Shown: positions 7,373 to 14,704, counted from the first letter of the stretch. The stretch is DNA of 17,860 bases from Bifidobacterium sp. UBA744 (GCA_002298605.1 DBKS01000063.1:29656-47515); one strand, 5' to 3'. The notes: generated by a model not told the origin, from the letters alone. A program made the numbers and translations.

Positions 7373-8083
7373 TCAACTTGCGGTCGAGTCACCGCAAGAG
7401 CCGCTGAGCAGTTCCCCGGCCACCCTGCGCAACGTTTCGGGACTATGACCCTTGCGGCTCCCCGCGGACCACAGTCTCCGATAGCGTACGCTGCGGTCCA
7501 TGCCCAGCGTTTTCCGGGCGACCCGACGTCCAAGCTCCCACGCCGCGTCCTCAAAGACGCCCTGCCGCTCAGCCTCGTCGACCATGCGCGCGGCCATGGA
7601 ACGGCCGACGCCCTTACGTGTCAGCTCCTCCAGGGCTCCGCGCGGCCCCATCATGCGTCCGACGCAGGATCGGATCACCGAGGCGGCGAAGCTTTCGTCA
7701 TCCAACAGCCCCAATTCGGTCAGCCGGTCGATAACGCCGCTAACGGTCGACTCGTCGTATCCCTTGTCGCTCAGACGACGAGCCAACGAGCCTGACGAAC
7801 GAGCCGAATAGTCAAGCAGCTTCAGCGCGGCCTCCCTGCACGCATCGTCATCGCAGGGATCGTCGAGCGGCTCGGCGGGCGCCGCGGAGGCGGTGGCTCC
7901 AAACCCGCCCCGCCTGGGCATTCGCCGCCGTCTGGCGAGCCGACCACGACGCGCGGCACGCTCCCCCTCAGCTGGATTGCCGACAGCGAATTCGGCCCCA
8001 GCGGAGCCGTCACCAGCTCCGGAAACGGCCTGGTCCGACGACTGAACGGGATGGTCGCGAAGAAACTCCTCGGCGCGAATCAT
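7373..8083 (-). CDS. recX: Recombination regulatory protein RecX
   Basis: RecX binds RecA filaments and modulates strand exchange and co-protease activity. The 236-residue protein is longer than the usual 150-200 residues because of an N-terminal, basic and low-complexity extension (about 1-75, including AARRGRLARRRRMPRRGG). The family region follows: REAALKLLDYSARSSGSLARRLSDKGYDES, VIDRLTELGLLDDESFAASVIRS, MGPRGALEELTRKGVG. These are the tandem three-helix repeats of RecX. The start at 8083 has GGGGATGG upstream. It lies 66 bp after recA on the same strand, the usual arrangement, so co-transcription is likely. Its 3' end is only 21 bp from the 3' end of rnpB on the opposite strand. Confidence 0.95.
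   Translation of the reverse strand: MIRAEEFLRDHPVQSSDQAVSGAGDGSAGAEFAVGNPAEGERAARRGRLARRRRMPRRGGFGATASAAPAEPLDDPCDDDACREAALKLLDYSARSSGSLARRLSDKGYDESTVSGVIDRLTELGLLDDESFAASVIRSCVGRMMGPRGALEELTRKGVGRSMAARMVDEAERQGVFEDAAWELGRRVARKTLGMDRSVRYRRLWSAGSRKGHSPETLRRVAGELLSGSCGDSTAS
7377..7398. terminator. Hairpin across the recX 3' end, possible two-way terminator
   Basis: CTTGCGGT (7377-7384) and ACCGCAAG (7391-7398) form a perfect 8-bp stem with a six-base loop inside the last codons of recX, 26 bp beyond the rnpB 3' end. There is no T-run on the plus side and only TT on the minus side, so this is a weak candidate for ending either transcript. Confidence 0.35.
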
Positions 8084-8117
8084 ACAACCATCCCCAATGC
8101 GGCCTGATTCGCGGCAC

Positions 8118-8147
8118 GCAACGGCAACGGCAGAGGCAACGGCATAA
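8118..8147. repeat. Five hexamer units between recA and recX
   Basis: The plus strand reads GCAACG, GCAACG, GCAGAG, GCAACG, GCATAA. Three of the five units are identical. The repeat fills much of the 66-bp recA-recX gap and ends near the recA stop codon. Confidence 0.6.
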
Positions 8148-8149
8148 CC

Positions 8150-9283
8150 TTATTTGGCCCCGTCAGTCGAAGCAGCGGCGCCGCTCTTGCCGGTATCGCC
8201 ATCGGAGGCGCCCTTCCCGGCCGATTCACCCTCCGCCGCGTCGCCGGCGGCGTCCGGGTCGTCGACAATGCCGAACTTGGCCTTGATTTTCTGCTCCAAT
8301 TCCTCACGAAGCTGCGGATTGTCCTTCAGGAACTGGCGGGCCTTCTCACGCCCCTGGCCAAGCTGCCCGTCGTCATACAACAGCCACGAGCCGGACTTCT
8401 TGATCAACCCGACCTGAAGGCCCAGATCAAGCACCGATCCCTCCTCGGAAATGCCCTGGCCGTACAGCATGTCGAATTCCGCGATCTTGAACGGCGGGGC
8501 CATTTTATTCTTCACCACTTTGACCTTGGTGCGGTTGCCGATCGGCTCGTCGCCATTCTTCAAAGTCTGCACGCGGCGAATGTCCAATCGCACCGAAGCG
8601 TAGAACTTCAGCGCCTTGCCTCCGGTGGTGGTTTCGGGGGAACCGAAGAACACGCCGATCTTTTCGCGAAGCTGGTTGATGAAGATGGCCGTGGTGCCGG
8701 ACTGGGCCAGGGCACCGGTCATTTTGCGCAGCGCCTGGCTCATCAACCGCGCCTGAAGACCGACATGGCTATCGCCCATGTCGCCCTCGATTTCGGCCTT
8801 CGGCACCAGCGCGGCCACCGAATCGATCACGATCACGTCCAACGCGCCAGAGCGGATGAGCATGTCGGCGATTTCCAGGGCCTGCTCGCCATTGTCCGGC
8901 TGCGACACGATCAGTTGATCCGTGTCGACGCCCAACTTGCGCGCATACTCCGGATCCAGCGCGTGCTCGGCGTCGATGAACGCCGCCACTCCCCCGGCCC
9001 GCTGCGCGTTAGCCACCACATGCAACGCCAATGTGGTTTTGCCGGAAGATTCCGGACCATAAATCTCAACGATACGCCCCTTGGGCAGGCCGCCGATGCC
9101 CAGCGCCATATCAAGCGCCAGCGAGCCGGTGGGAATTACCTCCACATTCTGCAGCGGCTTGTCGCCCAGGCGCATGGCCGACCCCTTGCCGAAGCTTTTC
9201 TCCACTTGAGCGAGCGCAGTATCAAGCGCAGCCTTGCGCTTATCCTCCACGGACCGTTCCTTATTGCCTGCCTGCTGTGCCAT
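8150..9283 (-). CDS. recA: Recombinase RecA
   Basis: RecA forms ATP-dependent filaments on single-stranded DNA, drives homologous recombination, and triggers LexA self-cleavage in the SOS response. The 377-residue protein has Walker A GPESSGKT at about 76-83, the catalytic-glutamate segment FIDAEHALDPEYA (Glu about 106), Walker B DVIVIDSVAALVP at about 149-161, and the DNA-binding loop with FINQLREKIGVFFGSPETTT. The C-terminal tail (about 340-377) is acidic, then Ser/Gly/Ala-rich. The ATG at 9283 is chosen over an in-frame upstream start at 9352 because AAGGAG lies seven bases before it and the upstream residues do not resemble RecA. It has its own promoter with a LexA box, after a leader of about 160 nt. 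Confidence 0.99.
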   Translation of the reverse strand: MAQQAGNKERSVEDKRKAALDTALAQVEKSFGKGSAMRLGDKPLQNVEVIPTGSLALDMALGIGGLPKGRIVEIYGPESSGKTTLALHVVANAQRAGGVAAFIDAEHALDPEYARKLGVDTDQLIVSQPDNGEQALEIADMLIRSGALDVIVIDSVAALVPKAEIEGDMGDSHVGLQARLMSQALRKMTGALAQSGTTAIFINQLREKIGVFFGSPETTTGGKALKFYASVRLDIRRVQTLKNGDEPIGNRTKVKVVKNKMAPPFKIAEFDMLYGQGISEEGSVLDLGLQVGLIKKSGSWLLYDDGQLGQGREKARQFLKDNPQLREELEQKIKAKFGIVDDPDAAGDAAEGESAGKGASDGDTGKSGAAASTDGAK

Positions 9284-9423
9284 CAGACGCTCCTTATGCC
9301 TGTTACCGACAACCGTATGCCTCACCGTACGGTCACCACCACGCCGCAGCAAGCCCTACGCGACGGTGTGGTCGAACGACCCCCACCGAACGCTTTCTCC
9401 GGGCGTGTCCGGCGCTTCAGCCA

Positions 9424-9435
9424 TCCACATGTGGA
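9424..9435. promoter_or_regulatory. 12-bp perfect palindrome at the recA transcript start
   Basis: TCCACATGTGGA lies about 7-18 bp downstream of the start predicted from the recA -10. It could be a second operator or form a small hairpin in the 5' end of the mRNA. I do not recognise the motif. Confidence 0.35.
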
Positions 9436-9448
9436 CATCTACCAGGAA

Positions 9449-9454
9449 ATTATA
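9449..9454 (-). promoter_or_regulatory. -10 element of recA
   Basis: A perfect TATAAT on the minus strand, preceded by GTG, lies ten bases from the LexA box, which covers the expected -35 region. The predicted start is near 9442. Confidence 0.7.
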
Positions 9455-9464
9455 CACAACAGTG

Positions 9465-9478
9465 CGAACATTTGTTCG
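9465..9478. promoter_or_regulatory. LexA (SOS) box of recA
   Basis: CGAACATTTGTTCG matches the Gram-positive LexA box CGAAC-N4-GTTCG with perfect half-sites. It overlaps the -35 region of the recA promoter, so LexA binding should block RNA polymerase until DNA damage. Confidence 0.92.
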
Positions 9479-9554
9479 AATAGACACGCCGGCAACGGAC
9501 GCACCATCGGCCACGCGCCGTCACCCGCGACGCAAGCCGGCGGCGCCGAAGAGC

Positions 9555-9797
9555 CTATCCATGAAACCCATACGGCTTCGGCGGGGCCACATGGTCCTTG
9601 CCCCACCGACGAGCGTCCGGAACATCCATCTGATCACACAGGACATTCCACACAGTACGGGGCTCCTCACCGGCTGCAAGCGCCTCCCGAACCGTCATGC
9701 AGCGCAACGCGGCAAGCTGCTGGTCACGGGCAAGGCTCCGCCCGTAGGAATGACCAAACACCTCATCGACAAGTTGCCAGAATTCACGCTCACGCAT
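9555..9797 (-). CDS. DUF3046 family protein
   Basis: This 80-residue protein matches the actinobacterial DUF3046 family, whose function is unknown. Recognisable family segments are MREREFWQLVDEVFG, SYGRSLARDQQLAAL, TVREALAAGEEPRTVWNVLCD and MDVPDARR. It has no signal peptide, membrane segment or catalytic motif that I can see and looks like a small helical cytoplasmic protein. The start at 9797 is where family similarity begins; a longer frame back to 9986 is only the clgR gene read in another frame. The ribosome site (GGTGG) is modest. It sits between clgR and recA, a placement I believe is common in actinobacteria, which suggests but does not prove a link to DNA repair or stress control. 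Confidence 0.85.
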   Translation of the reverse strand: MREREFWQLVDEVFGHSYGRSLARDQQLAALRCMTVREALAAGEEPRTVWNVLCDQMDVPDARRWGKDHVAPPKPYGFHG

Positions 9798-9816
9798 AAG
9801 GCACCACCGTAGCGCC

Positions 9817-9834
9817 CGGAGTCGCCAGACTCCG
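9817..9834 (-). other. Intercistronic hairpin between clgR and the DUF3046 gene
   Basis: CGGAGTC and GACTCCG form a perfect 7-bp stem with a four-base loop, beginning just after the clgR stop and ending about 19 nt before the DUF3046 start. There is no T-run, so an mRNA-stability or partial attenuation role is more likely than termination. Confidence 0.4.
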
Positions 9835-9837
9835 CGG

Positions 9838-10395
9838 TCAGTCTTCCATGGACTCGATATAGTCAGCCACCATGCGCAGCATCTGGGCGGTGCCCACGCC
9901 GAGGGAATCGGCGATGGAACTGAGCAGCTCGGAACTGGCCTCCTTCTGCCCACGCTCGACTTCAGACAGATATCCAAGGGAAACACCGGCCTTTTCGGAA
10001 ACCTCGCGCAACGTCTTACGATCCTTGGTGCGCAGATCCCTCAGCACATGGCCGATCGCCTCGCGCAACGAAACACCCTGATCCCTGCCGCGACGGCCAT
10101 CGGCGTCACGGTCACCGGCATCCCCCGACCTCTCTACGGCAGCGCAACGGGACGACCCGCTCACGTCCTCCTCGCTCCACATGCGACTCAGCGCCGCCTG
10201 CCGCTGGTCGCGAGCCTTTTTGGCGGCCTTCGCACGCAAAATCTGCTGCTGGGCATACATGACGGCACGCTGCTGGGCTGGCGTCAACGTACGCACCCGG
10301 GCGCCGGTGGCCGGCATGTCCGGAGCCACCGCAGCCATGGAACGCGCCTCAGACCCATTGGCTTTGCGAACCATCGTCAACTCCACTGCCGTCAT
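9838..10395 (-). CDS. clgR: ClgR-type XRE-family transcriptional activator
   Basis: ClgR activates Clp protease genes and other stress genes in actinobacteria. The 185-residue protein carries an XRE helix-turn-helix at about 110-165: SLREAIGHVLRDLR, then TLREVSEKAGVSLGYLSEVERGQKEASSELL with the recognition helix at about 138-148, then SIADSLGV. Ahead of it is a roughly 105-residue Ala/Arg/Gln-rich extension (for example TPAQQRAVMYAQQQILRAKAAKKA), making the protein much longer than the roughly 100-residue ClgR of other actinobacteria. It ends in ESMED and so lacks the C-terminal Ala-Ala type tail through which some ClgR proteins are degraded. AAAGGGG lies six bases before the start at 10395. 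The gene has its own promoter region after cinA. The symbol rests on helix-turn-helix similarity plus the cinA/recA neighbourhood. Confidence 0.87.
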   Translation of the reverse strand: MTAVELTMVRKANGSEARSMAAVAPDMPATGARVRTLTPAQQRAVMYAQQQILRAKAAKKARDQRQAALSRMWSEEDVSGSSRCAAVERSGDAGDRDADGRRGRDQGVSLREAIGHVLRDLRTKDRKTLREVSEKAGVSLGYLSEVERGQKEASSELLSSIADSLGVGTAQMLRMVADYIESMED

Positions 10396-10414
10396 CGAAT
10401 CCCCTTTCGTTGCC

Positions 10415-10433
10415 GTGAACTATGTCGTTCAAC
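10415..10433. promoter_or_regulatory. Inverted repeat GAAC-N6-GTTC in the clgR leader
   Basis: GTGAAC and GTTCAAC flank six bases, about 9-27 bp downstream of the predicted clgR start. It resembles a LexA box but has six rather than four spacer bases. It may be an operator, possibly for autoregulation; this is inference. Confidence 0.35.
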
Positions 10434-10448
10434 CGCAGGGGACGCGCA

Positions 10449-10477
10449 ATTATTCCACAGGAGAACGGCATTGTGAC
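10449..10477 (-). promoter_or_regulatory. Probable clgR promoter
   Basis: On the minus strand GTCACA (10472-10477, four of six matches to TTGACA) and AATAAT (10449-10454, five of six matches to TATAAT) are 17 bp apart. The predicted start near 10442 gives a leader of about 47 nt with the ribosome site at its end. Confidence 0.5.
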
Positions 10478-10487
10478 ACACATCACA
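10472..10487. promoter_or_regulatory. CRP/GlxR-type palindrome over the clgR -35
   Basis: The site is a perfect TGTGA-N6-TCACA (spacer CACACA), the consensus for CRP-family regulators. It begins eight bases after the cinA stop codon and overlaps the predicted clgR -35, with its centre about 38 bp upstream of the predicted start. Confidence 0.55.
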
Positions 10488-10494
10488 CGTCCGT

Positions 10495-11025
10495 TCAACG
10501 CGGGATGGACGTCGACAGGTGACGCAGCACATGCAACACCGCACTCAGCCGAACCGCCTCGCGCGACCCGCTGAGATGCAGCTCATAGGACTGCGCACGC
10601 AGCGTCCCGCCCTCATCGGGAATCGCCAACCCGACATACACCAAGCCAGCGGGCTTGTCGCCATCCGGCCCGGGACCGGCCACACCGGTGGTGGACAGAC
10701 CAATCACACGGCCCGCCTTACTGGGTCTTGTGTACAGACGCGCCGTGCCAAGAGCCATCTGGGCCGCCACTTCGGCCTGCACCGCCCCGCCATCGGCCAG
10801 CAGCTGGGCGTTTACACCGAGAATCGTCGCCTTGGCGGCGATGTCATAGGTGACCGCCGAACCGAGGAACACATGCGACGCGCCGGGAATGCGCACGAAC
10901 GCATCGGCCAGCAAACCGCCGGTCAATGACTCCGCGGCCGCTATATACAATCCCCGACGCTCGCACATATTGAGAATCATCGTCGCCAATTCGTCGCGAC
11001 GGCTTTGCGCGCTATCGTCACCCAT
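10495..11025 (-). CDS. cinA: CinA C-terminal-domain protein, nicotinamide-nucleotide amidase
   Basis: This 176-residue protein is the stand-alone CinA C-terminal (PncC) domain, which deamidates nicotinamide mononucleotide to nicotinate mononucleotide in NAD salvage. Family motifs are AAAESLTGGLLA near residue 30, PGASHVFLGSAVTYDIAAKATILGV, STTGVAGPGPDGDKPAGLVYVGLA and GSREAVR. The N-terminal molybdopterin-binding-like domain of full-length CinA is absent, as in many bacteria. The start at 11025 is fixed by AAGGAG overlapping the end of pgsA, whose stop codon is two bases upstream; longer frames further upstream only overlap pgsA. Tight coupling with pgsA indicates one mRNA. A cinA-recA neighbourhood occurs in many bacteria and gave the gene its competence-related name; enzymatic activity is inferred from the family. 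Confidence 0.93.
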   Translation of the reverse strand: MGDDSAQSRRDELATMILNMCERRGLYIAAAESLTGGLLADAFVRIPGASHVFLGSAVTYDIAAKATILGVNAQLLADGGAVQAEVAAQMALGTARLYTRPSKAGRVIGLSTTGVAGPGPDGDKPAGLVYVGLAIPDEGGTLRAQSYELHLSGSREAVRLSAVLHVLRHLSTSIPR

Positions 11026-11027
11026 CC

Positions 11028-11744
11028 CTACTCCTTCGCCACGGAAGCATGCGCCACTCCAGCGGCGCGAACGGTTTTCACCACATACTCGACACCCGAA
11101 TACCAGCACAGCACCAGTGCAAGCAGCAGCAGAGCATCGGCCAGGGCATAATACCCGTGCACGCACGCAGGCGGCAGGTAACCGGAACTGGCGGCCGAAG
11201 CCCCCAAAGTCCAGACAGGCGCCAACACCATGGTCAGCGCAATCGACTGGAACAGCGTTTTGAGCTTGCCGGGCCATGCGGCCGCAATCACCCTACCACC
11301 GGTGTCGATCACCAGAAATCGCATCACCGTAATACCGATCTCACGTACGAGGAACAGCACCGTGACCCACCACGCGACTTCGCCGAAGACCGACAGCACC
11401 ACCAATGCCGACAACACCAGCAGCTTGTCGGCGATCGGATCCAGCAGCTTGCCGAGTTCGGTCACCGCATCCGTCCGGCGAGCCAGCCACCCGTCAAGCT
11501 TGTCGGTGGAGGCCGCCAGCAGGAACACCGCGGCCGCCCACCACCGCAAACCGATGCGGCCCGCCGCACCGGGGACCGGCAACGGCGCATCGCCGAAACC
11601 CGCCAAGCCGGCCGTGGGCTGGGCGCCTGCGGCAACGAGCAATCCCAGGAACACCAGCACGAGCAGAATACGCGCATACGTCACGATATTCGGCGCGCTA
11701 TTCCAGCCCGTCAGCAACGATTGCCCGGACATGCGCTTCATCAC
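11028..11744 (-). CDS. pgsA: CDP-diacylglycerol-glycerol-3-phosphate 3-phosphatidyltransferase
   Basis: PgsA makes phosphatidylglycerophosphate, the precursor of phosphatidylglycerol, at the cytoplasmic membrane. The CDP-alcohol phosphatidyltransferase motif is complete: D81-x2-D84-G85-x2-A88-R89-x8-G98-x3-D102-x3-D106. The 238-residue protein is hydrophobic with several predicted membrane helices (about 19-40, 66-80, 105-135, 160-180 and 200-220). I used the GTG at 11744, seven bases from AAGGAG; the adjacent ATG at 11741 is equally possible and changes one residue. The gene lies 55 bp after ftsK and is translationally coupled to cinA. Related actinobacterial enzymes make phosphatidylinositol phosphate; the starting segment SAPNIVTYARI and this gene context favour PgsA. 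Confidence 0.93.
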   Translation of the reverse strand: MMKRMSGQSLLTGWNSAPNIVTYARILLVLVFLGLLVAAGAQPTAGLAGFGDAPLPVPGAAGRIGLRWWAAAVFLLAASTDKLDGWLARRTDAVTELGKLLDPIADKLLVLSALVVLSVFGEVAWWVTVLFLVREIGITVMRFLVIDTGGRVIAAAWPGKLKTLFQSIALTMVLAPVWTLGASAASSGYLPPACVHGYYALADALLLLALVLCWYSGVEYVVKTVRAAGVAHASVAKE

Positions 11745-11799
11745 AGCGTTTCTCCTTACCTACAAGGCCATTCCGTCTTCAACATACCGCGCAGCCGAG

Positions 11800-14589
11800 T
11801 CAGGATGCGCCTTCGGAAGACCCCAACGCGGGCTGGGCGGCGCCGCCGGATTCCAGCGTCTTGGTCTCCCCTCGGATGAACGCCAGCACCGCCGGCAGAT
11901 CCTGCGGCTGCACCAGCACCTCACGCGCCTTGGACCCCTCGGACGGCCCGACCACGCCACGCGACTCCAGCAGGTCCATCAGGCGGCCGGCCTTGGCGAA
12001 CCCCACGCGCAGCTTGCGCTGCAGCATCGACGTCGAGCCGAATTGCGAACTGACCACCAATTCAGCGGCCTGCAGCAGCACATCCATGTCATCGCCAATG
12101 TCCTCGTCCGGCTCCAGCGCCGCCTTCTCGGCCTCCTTGGCCATCTGCTCGATGTCCTCGCGGTAATGCGGCTTGCGCTGGGTGCGCACGAATTCAACGG
12201 CCTTGCGGATTTCGGATTCCGACACCCATGATCCCTGCACGCGCAGCGGCTTCGCCTCGCCCATCGGCAGAAACAGCGCATCGCCCTGCCCAATAAGGGT
12301 TTCGGCGCCCGTGGTGTCGAGAATGACTCGGGAATCAGTGGCCGACGACGTGGCGAACGCCAGGCGCGACGGAATATTCGCCTTGATCAGACCGGTCACC
12401 ACGTCAACGGACGGCCGCTGGGTGGCCAGCACCAAATGCACGCCGGCCGCGCGCGCCAGCTGCGTGATGCGCTGAATCGAACTTTCCACATCGTTCTTGG
12501 CCACCATCATCAGATCGGCCATCTCATCAACCACCACCAGGATGTACGGATACGGGGCGACCTTGCGATTCGAACCGGCCGGGGCATGCACCTTGCCGGC
12601 GCGCACGGCCTCGTTGAAATCCTTGACGTGGCGGAAGCCGAAGAACTCAAGATCGGAATATCGCGCATCCATCTCCTTCACGACCCACTCCAACGCCTGC
12701 GCGGCCTTCTTCGGGTCGGTGATGATCGGAGTGAGCAGATGCGGGATGCCGGCGTAGGCGGACAGCTCCACGCGCTTGGGATCCACCAGGATCAGACGCA
12801 CCTGCTCGGGGGTGGCACGCATGATAATCGACGTCAGCATCGAATTGACAAAACTGGACTTTCCGGAACCGGTGGCACCCGCCACCAGGAGGTGCGGCAT
12901 CTTCGCCAGGCTGGCGGTAACGAAATGCCCCTCGACATCCTTGCCGATACCGGTCAGCATGGGATTGGGGTCGTTCACGGCCTTGTCGCTTCTCAGCACG
13001 TCACCCAAATGCACGATCTCCCGATCCTCATTGGGGATTTCTATGCCGATGGCCGACTTGCCGGGAATGGGACTCAGGATACGCACATCGGAACTCGCCA
13101 CCGCATAGGCGATGTTCTTCTGCAGATTGGTGACCTTCTCGACCTTGACGCCGCTGCCCAGCTCCACTTCATACTGGGTGACCGACGGGCCACGCAGGAA
13201 TCCGATGACCTTGGCATCGACGTTGAACTGCTGGAAGGTGCTCGTCAACGCTCGGATAACGCGGTCGTTGGCTGGCGTACGAGCCTGATGGGGCTGTCCC
13301 TTCACCAATATATTGAGGTCGGGCAACTGATAGTCGGCGACATGGCCGCCGTCATCGCCGGCCGCATCCGAGGCTGCCGCATCACCGGCGGACGCCGCGT
13401 CGGGAGCGGCGAGGTCCCATGGGTCGTTGGGATTGGCCGCACGCGGCGCGGCCATGGCAACAGTCGCATCCCGAGGCGCGCACGCCACGGTATCGGACGG
13501 CATCAAAGCCGTGGCGCCCATGGCGGCCGTCGCATCATCACCGTCACCGACCGCATGCCCCACGGCATGGGTGGAACCAGCGACGCGGGGAGTCGGCGCA
13601 TCCATGGCAAGCGGCTCGACAATCGAGGTTTCGGCGGTCCGGCCATGCTGTTGAGCGGCCCGGTCAAACGCGCGATCCCCCTCATACGAGTCGAGGGAGT
13701 GGTTGGTACCGTCGGCTTTTTTGGCGAAAAGCCTCGACCACCACGACGACTTGCCGGAGGATTTGGCCTCCTTCCCATCCTCATTGCCATCATGAGCGGG
13801 CACGCCATCGGCGAACGCCAGCGTGGCATCGCCCACACGCACCTCATTGGGGAATTGCTCGTCTTCGTCGCGCCGATCGTCCCGGTCGGCTGCGGCGCCA
13901 CGCACCATATCACCCAATTCACGCGCCTTGTCGGGCAAATCGGTCACATGAGTCCTGGTGATCAGCAGCAGTGAGAACAACGCGGAAACCACGAACACGA
14001 TGACGGCAAACGGCGCCGAAAGCCCCCACGCCAGCGGGGATCCCAGCACAAAGCCCAGCAAACCGCCGGAACGTTGCAGCACGGCAATATCGAATCCACG
14101 CATAGAAGAGGCGCTGGCCACATCGATTATCGAGCAGACCGACCAGAGCAGCAACGCCCAGCCACTCATCACACGGGGATTATCCGACCCCTTGCCGGAA
14201 TGACGCATCAGCCGAAACGCCACAATCGCCAAAACCACGGGAAGCACCACGCTCATCACGCCGAACACAGCCGAAGCCGCGGCGTGCAGCGCCACGCCCA
14301 GCGCGCCCTGGACCCGGAACCATTCCGAAGCGACAAAAAACACGGCAAGCACCAGGAACACAAAGCACAGTCCATCGCGGCGATACACGGGATCGTATTC
14401 CCCCACGCCCGTCAGCGAACGAACCAACGCGCCAAGCTGACGGGGAAGGAACAGCAGCATTTTCTTGCCCATCGACTCCTCGGGCTCATCCGCCGCACGC
14501 CGGCGGTCGGACCCCGAACGCTTTGAGCCATTCGATCGCCTCGCGGTCGATCCGTTAGTGTTCCTCGACGATGATGTTTCTCTTGCCAT
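11800..14589 (-). CDS. ftsK: DNA translocase FtsK/SpoIIIE
   Basis: FtsK is a septal membrane motor that pumps chromosomal DNA during division and helps resolve chromosome dimers. The 929-residue protein has a basic Ser/Arg-rich N-terminus, about four membrane segments (about 74-90, 97-127, 143-162 and 177-210), and an Ala/Asp-rich linker (about 215-420). The motor follows, with Walker A GATGSGKS at 571-578, VDPKRVELSAYAGIPHL and Walker B ILVVVDEMADL at 683-693. The C-terminal winged-helix gamma domain (about 830-895) contains SSQFGSTSMLQRKLRVGFAKAGRLMDLLE and reads polar DNA motifs. The start at 14589 has AGGGG upstream. A TAGGCT element sits only 11-16 bases before the ATG and could instead give an almost leaderless mRNA. 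The 115-bp gap to miaA shows nothing else. Confidence 0.98.
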   Translation of the reverse strand: MARETSSSRNTNGSTARRSNGSKRSGSDRRRAADEPEESMGKKMLLFLPRQLGALVRSLTGVGEYDPVYRRDGLCFVFLVLAVFFVASEWFRVQGALGVALHAAASAVFGVMSVVLPVVLAIVAFRLMRHSGKGSDNPRVMSGWALLLWSVCSIIDVASASSMRGFDIAVLQRSGGLLGFVLGSPLAWGLSAPFAVIVFVVSALFSLLLITRTHVTDLPDKARELGDMVRGAAADRDDRRDEDEQFPNEVRVGDATLAFADGVPAHDGNEDGKEAKSSGKSSWWSRLFAKKADGTNHSLDSYEGDRAFDRAAQQHGRTAETSIVEPLAMDAPTPRVAGSTHAVGHAVGDGDDATAAMGATALMPSDTVACAPRDATVAMAAPRAANPNDPWDLAAPDAASAGDAAASDAAGDDGGHVADYQLPDLNILVKGQPHQARTPANDRVIRALTSTFQQFNVDAKVIGFLRGPSVTQYEVELGSGVKVEKVTNLQKNIAYAVASSDVRILSPIPGKSAIGIEIPNEDREIVHLGDVLRSDKAVNDPNPMLTGIGKDVEGHFVTASLAKMPHLLVAGATGSGKSSFVNSMLTSIIMRATPEQVRLILVDPKRVELSAYAGIPHLLTPIITDPKKAAQALEWVVKEMDARYSDLEFFGFRHVKDFNEAVRAGKVHAPAGSNRKVAPYPYILVVVDEMADLMMVAKNDVESSIQRITQLARAAGVHLVLATQRPSVDVVTGLIKANIPSRLAFATSSATDSRVILDTTGAETLIGQGDALFLPMGEAKPLRVQGSWVSESEIRKAVEFVRTQRKPHYREDIEQMAKEAEKAALEPDEDIGDDMDVLLQAAELVVSSQFGSTSMLQRKLRVGFAKAGRLMDLLESRGVVGPSEGSKAREVLVQPQDLPAVLAFIRGETKTLESGGAAQPALGSSEGAS

Positions 14590-14599
14590 AGCGTCCCCT

Positions 14600-14605
14600 A
14601 GCCTA
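14600..14605 (-). promoter_or_regulatory. Possible -10 element of ftsK
   Basis: TAGGCT on the minus strand, the same hexamer as in the rnpB promoter, with TTGCGC 16 bp upstream as a weak -35. The predicted start would be about 4 nt before the ftsK ATG. It overlaps the region of the AGGGG ribosome site, so only one reading can be right. Confidence 0.25.
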
Positions 14606-14704
14606 CCGGCATCGCGTCACAGCGCAACGCCCCACACCCAAAACGAGCACTTCCCGAACAGGCCATTCAACCGGACCGTTCGACGCACGCCCATGAAGGC
14701 ACCG

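Noticed and set aside
7353..7376. Textbook intrinsic terminator directly after rnpB
   Set aside because: No stem followed by a T-run is present in the gap; only the weak hairpin inside recX was found.
9487..9542. Hairpin upstream of the recA promoter from CGCCGGC and GCCGGCG
   Set aside because: A 7-bp stem with a loop of about 40 bases in GC-rich DNA is not convincing and has no T-run.
12436..13974. Long open frame on the plus strand opposite ftsK (512 codons)
   Set aside because: Antisense shadow of ftsK; composition is His/Gly/Arg-rich without any family motif.
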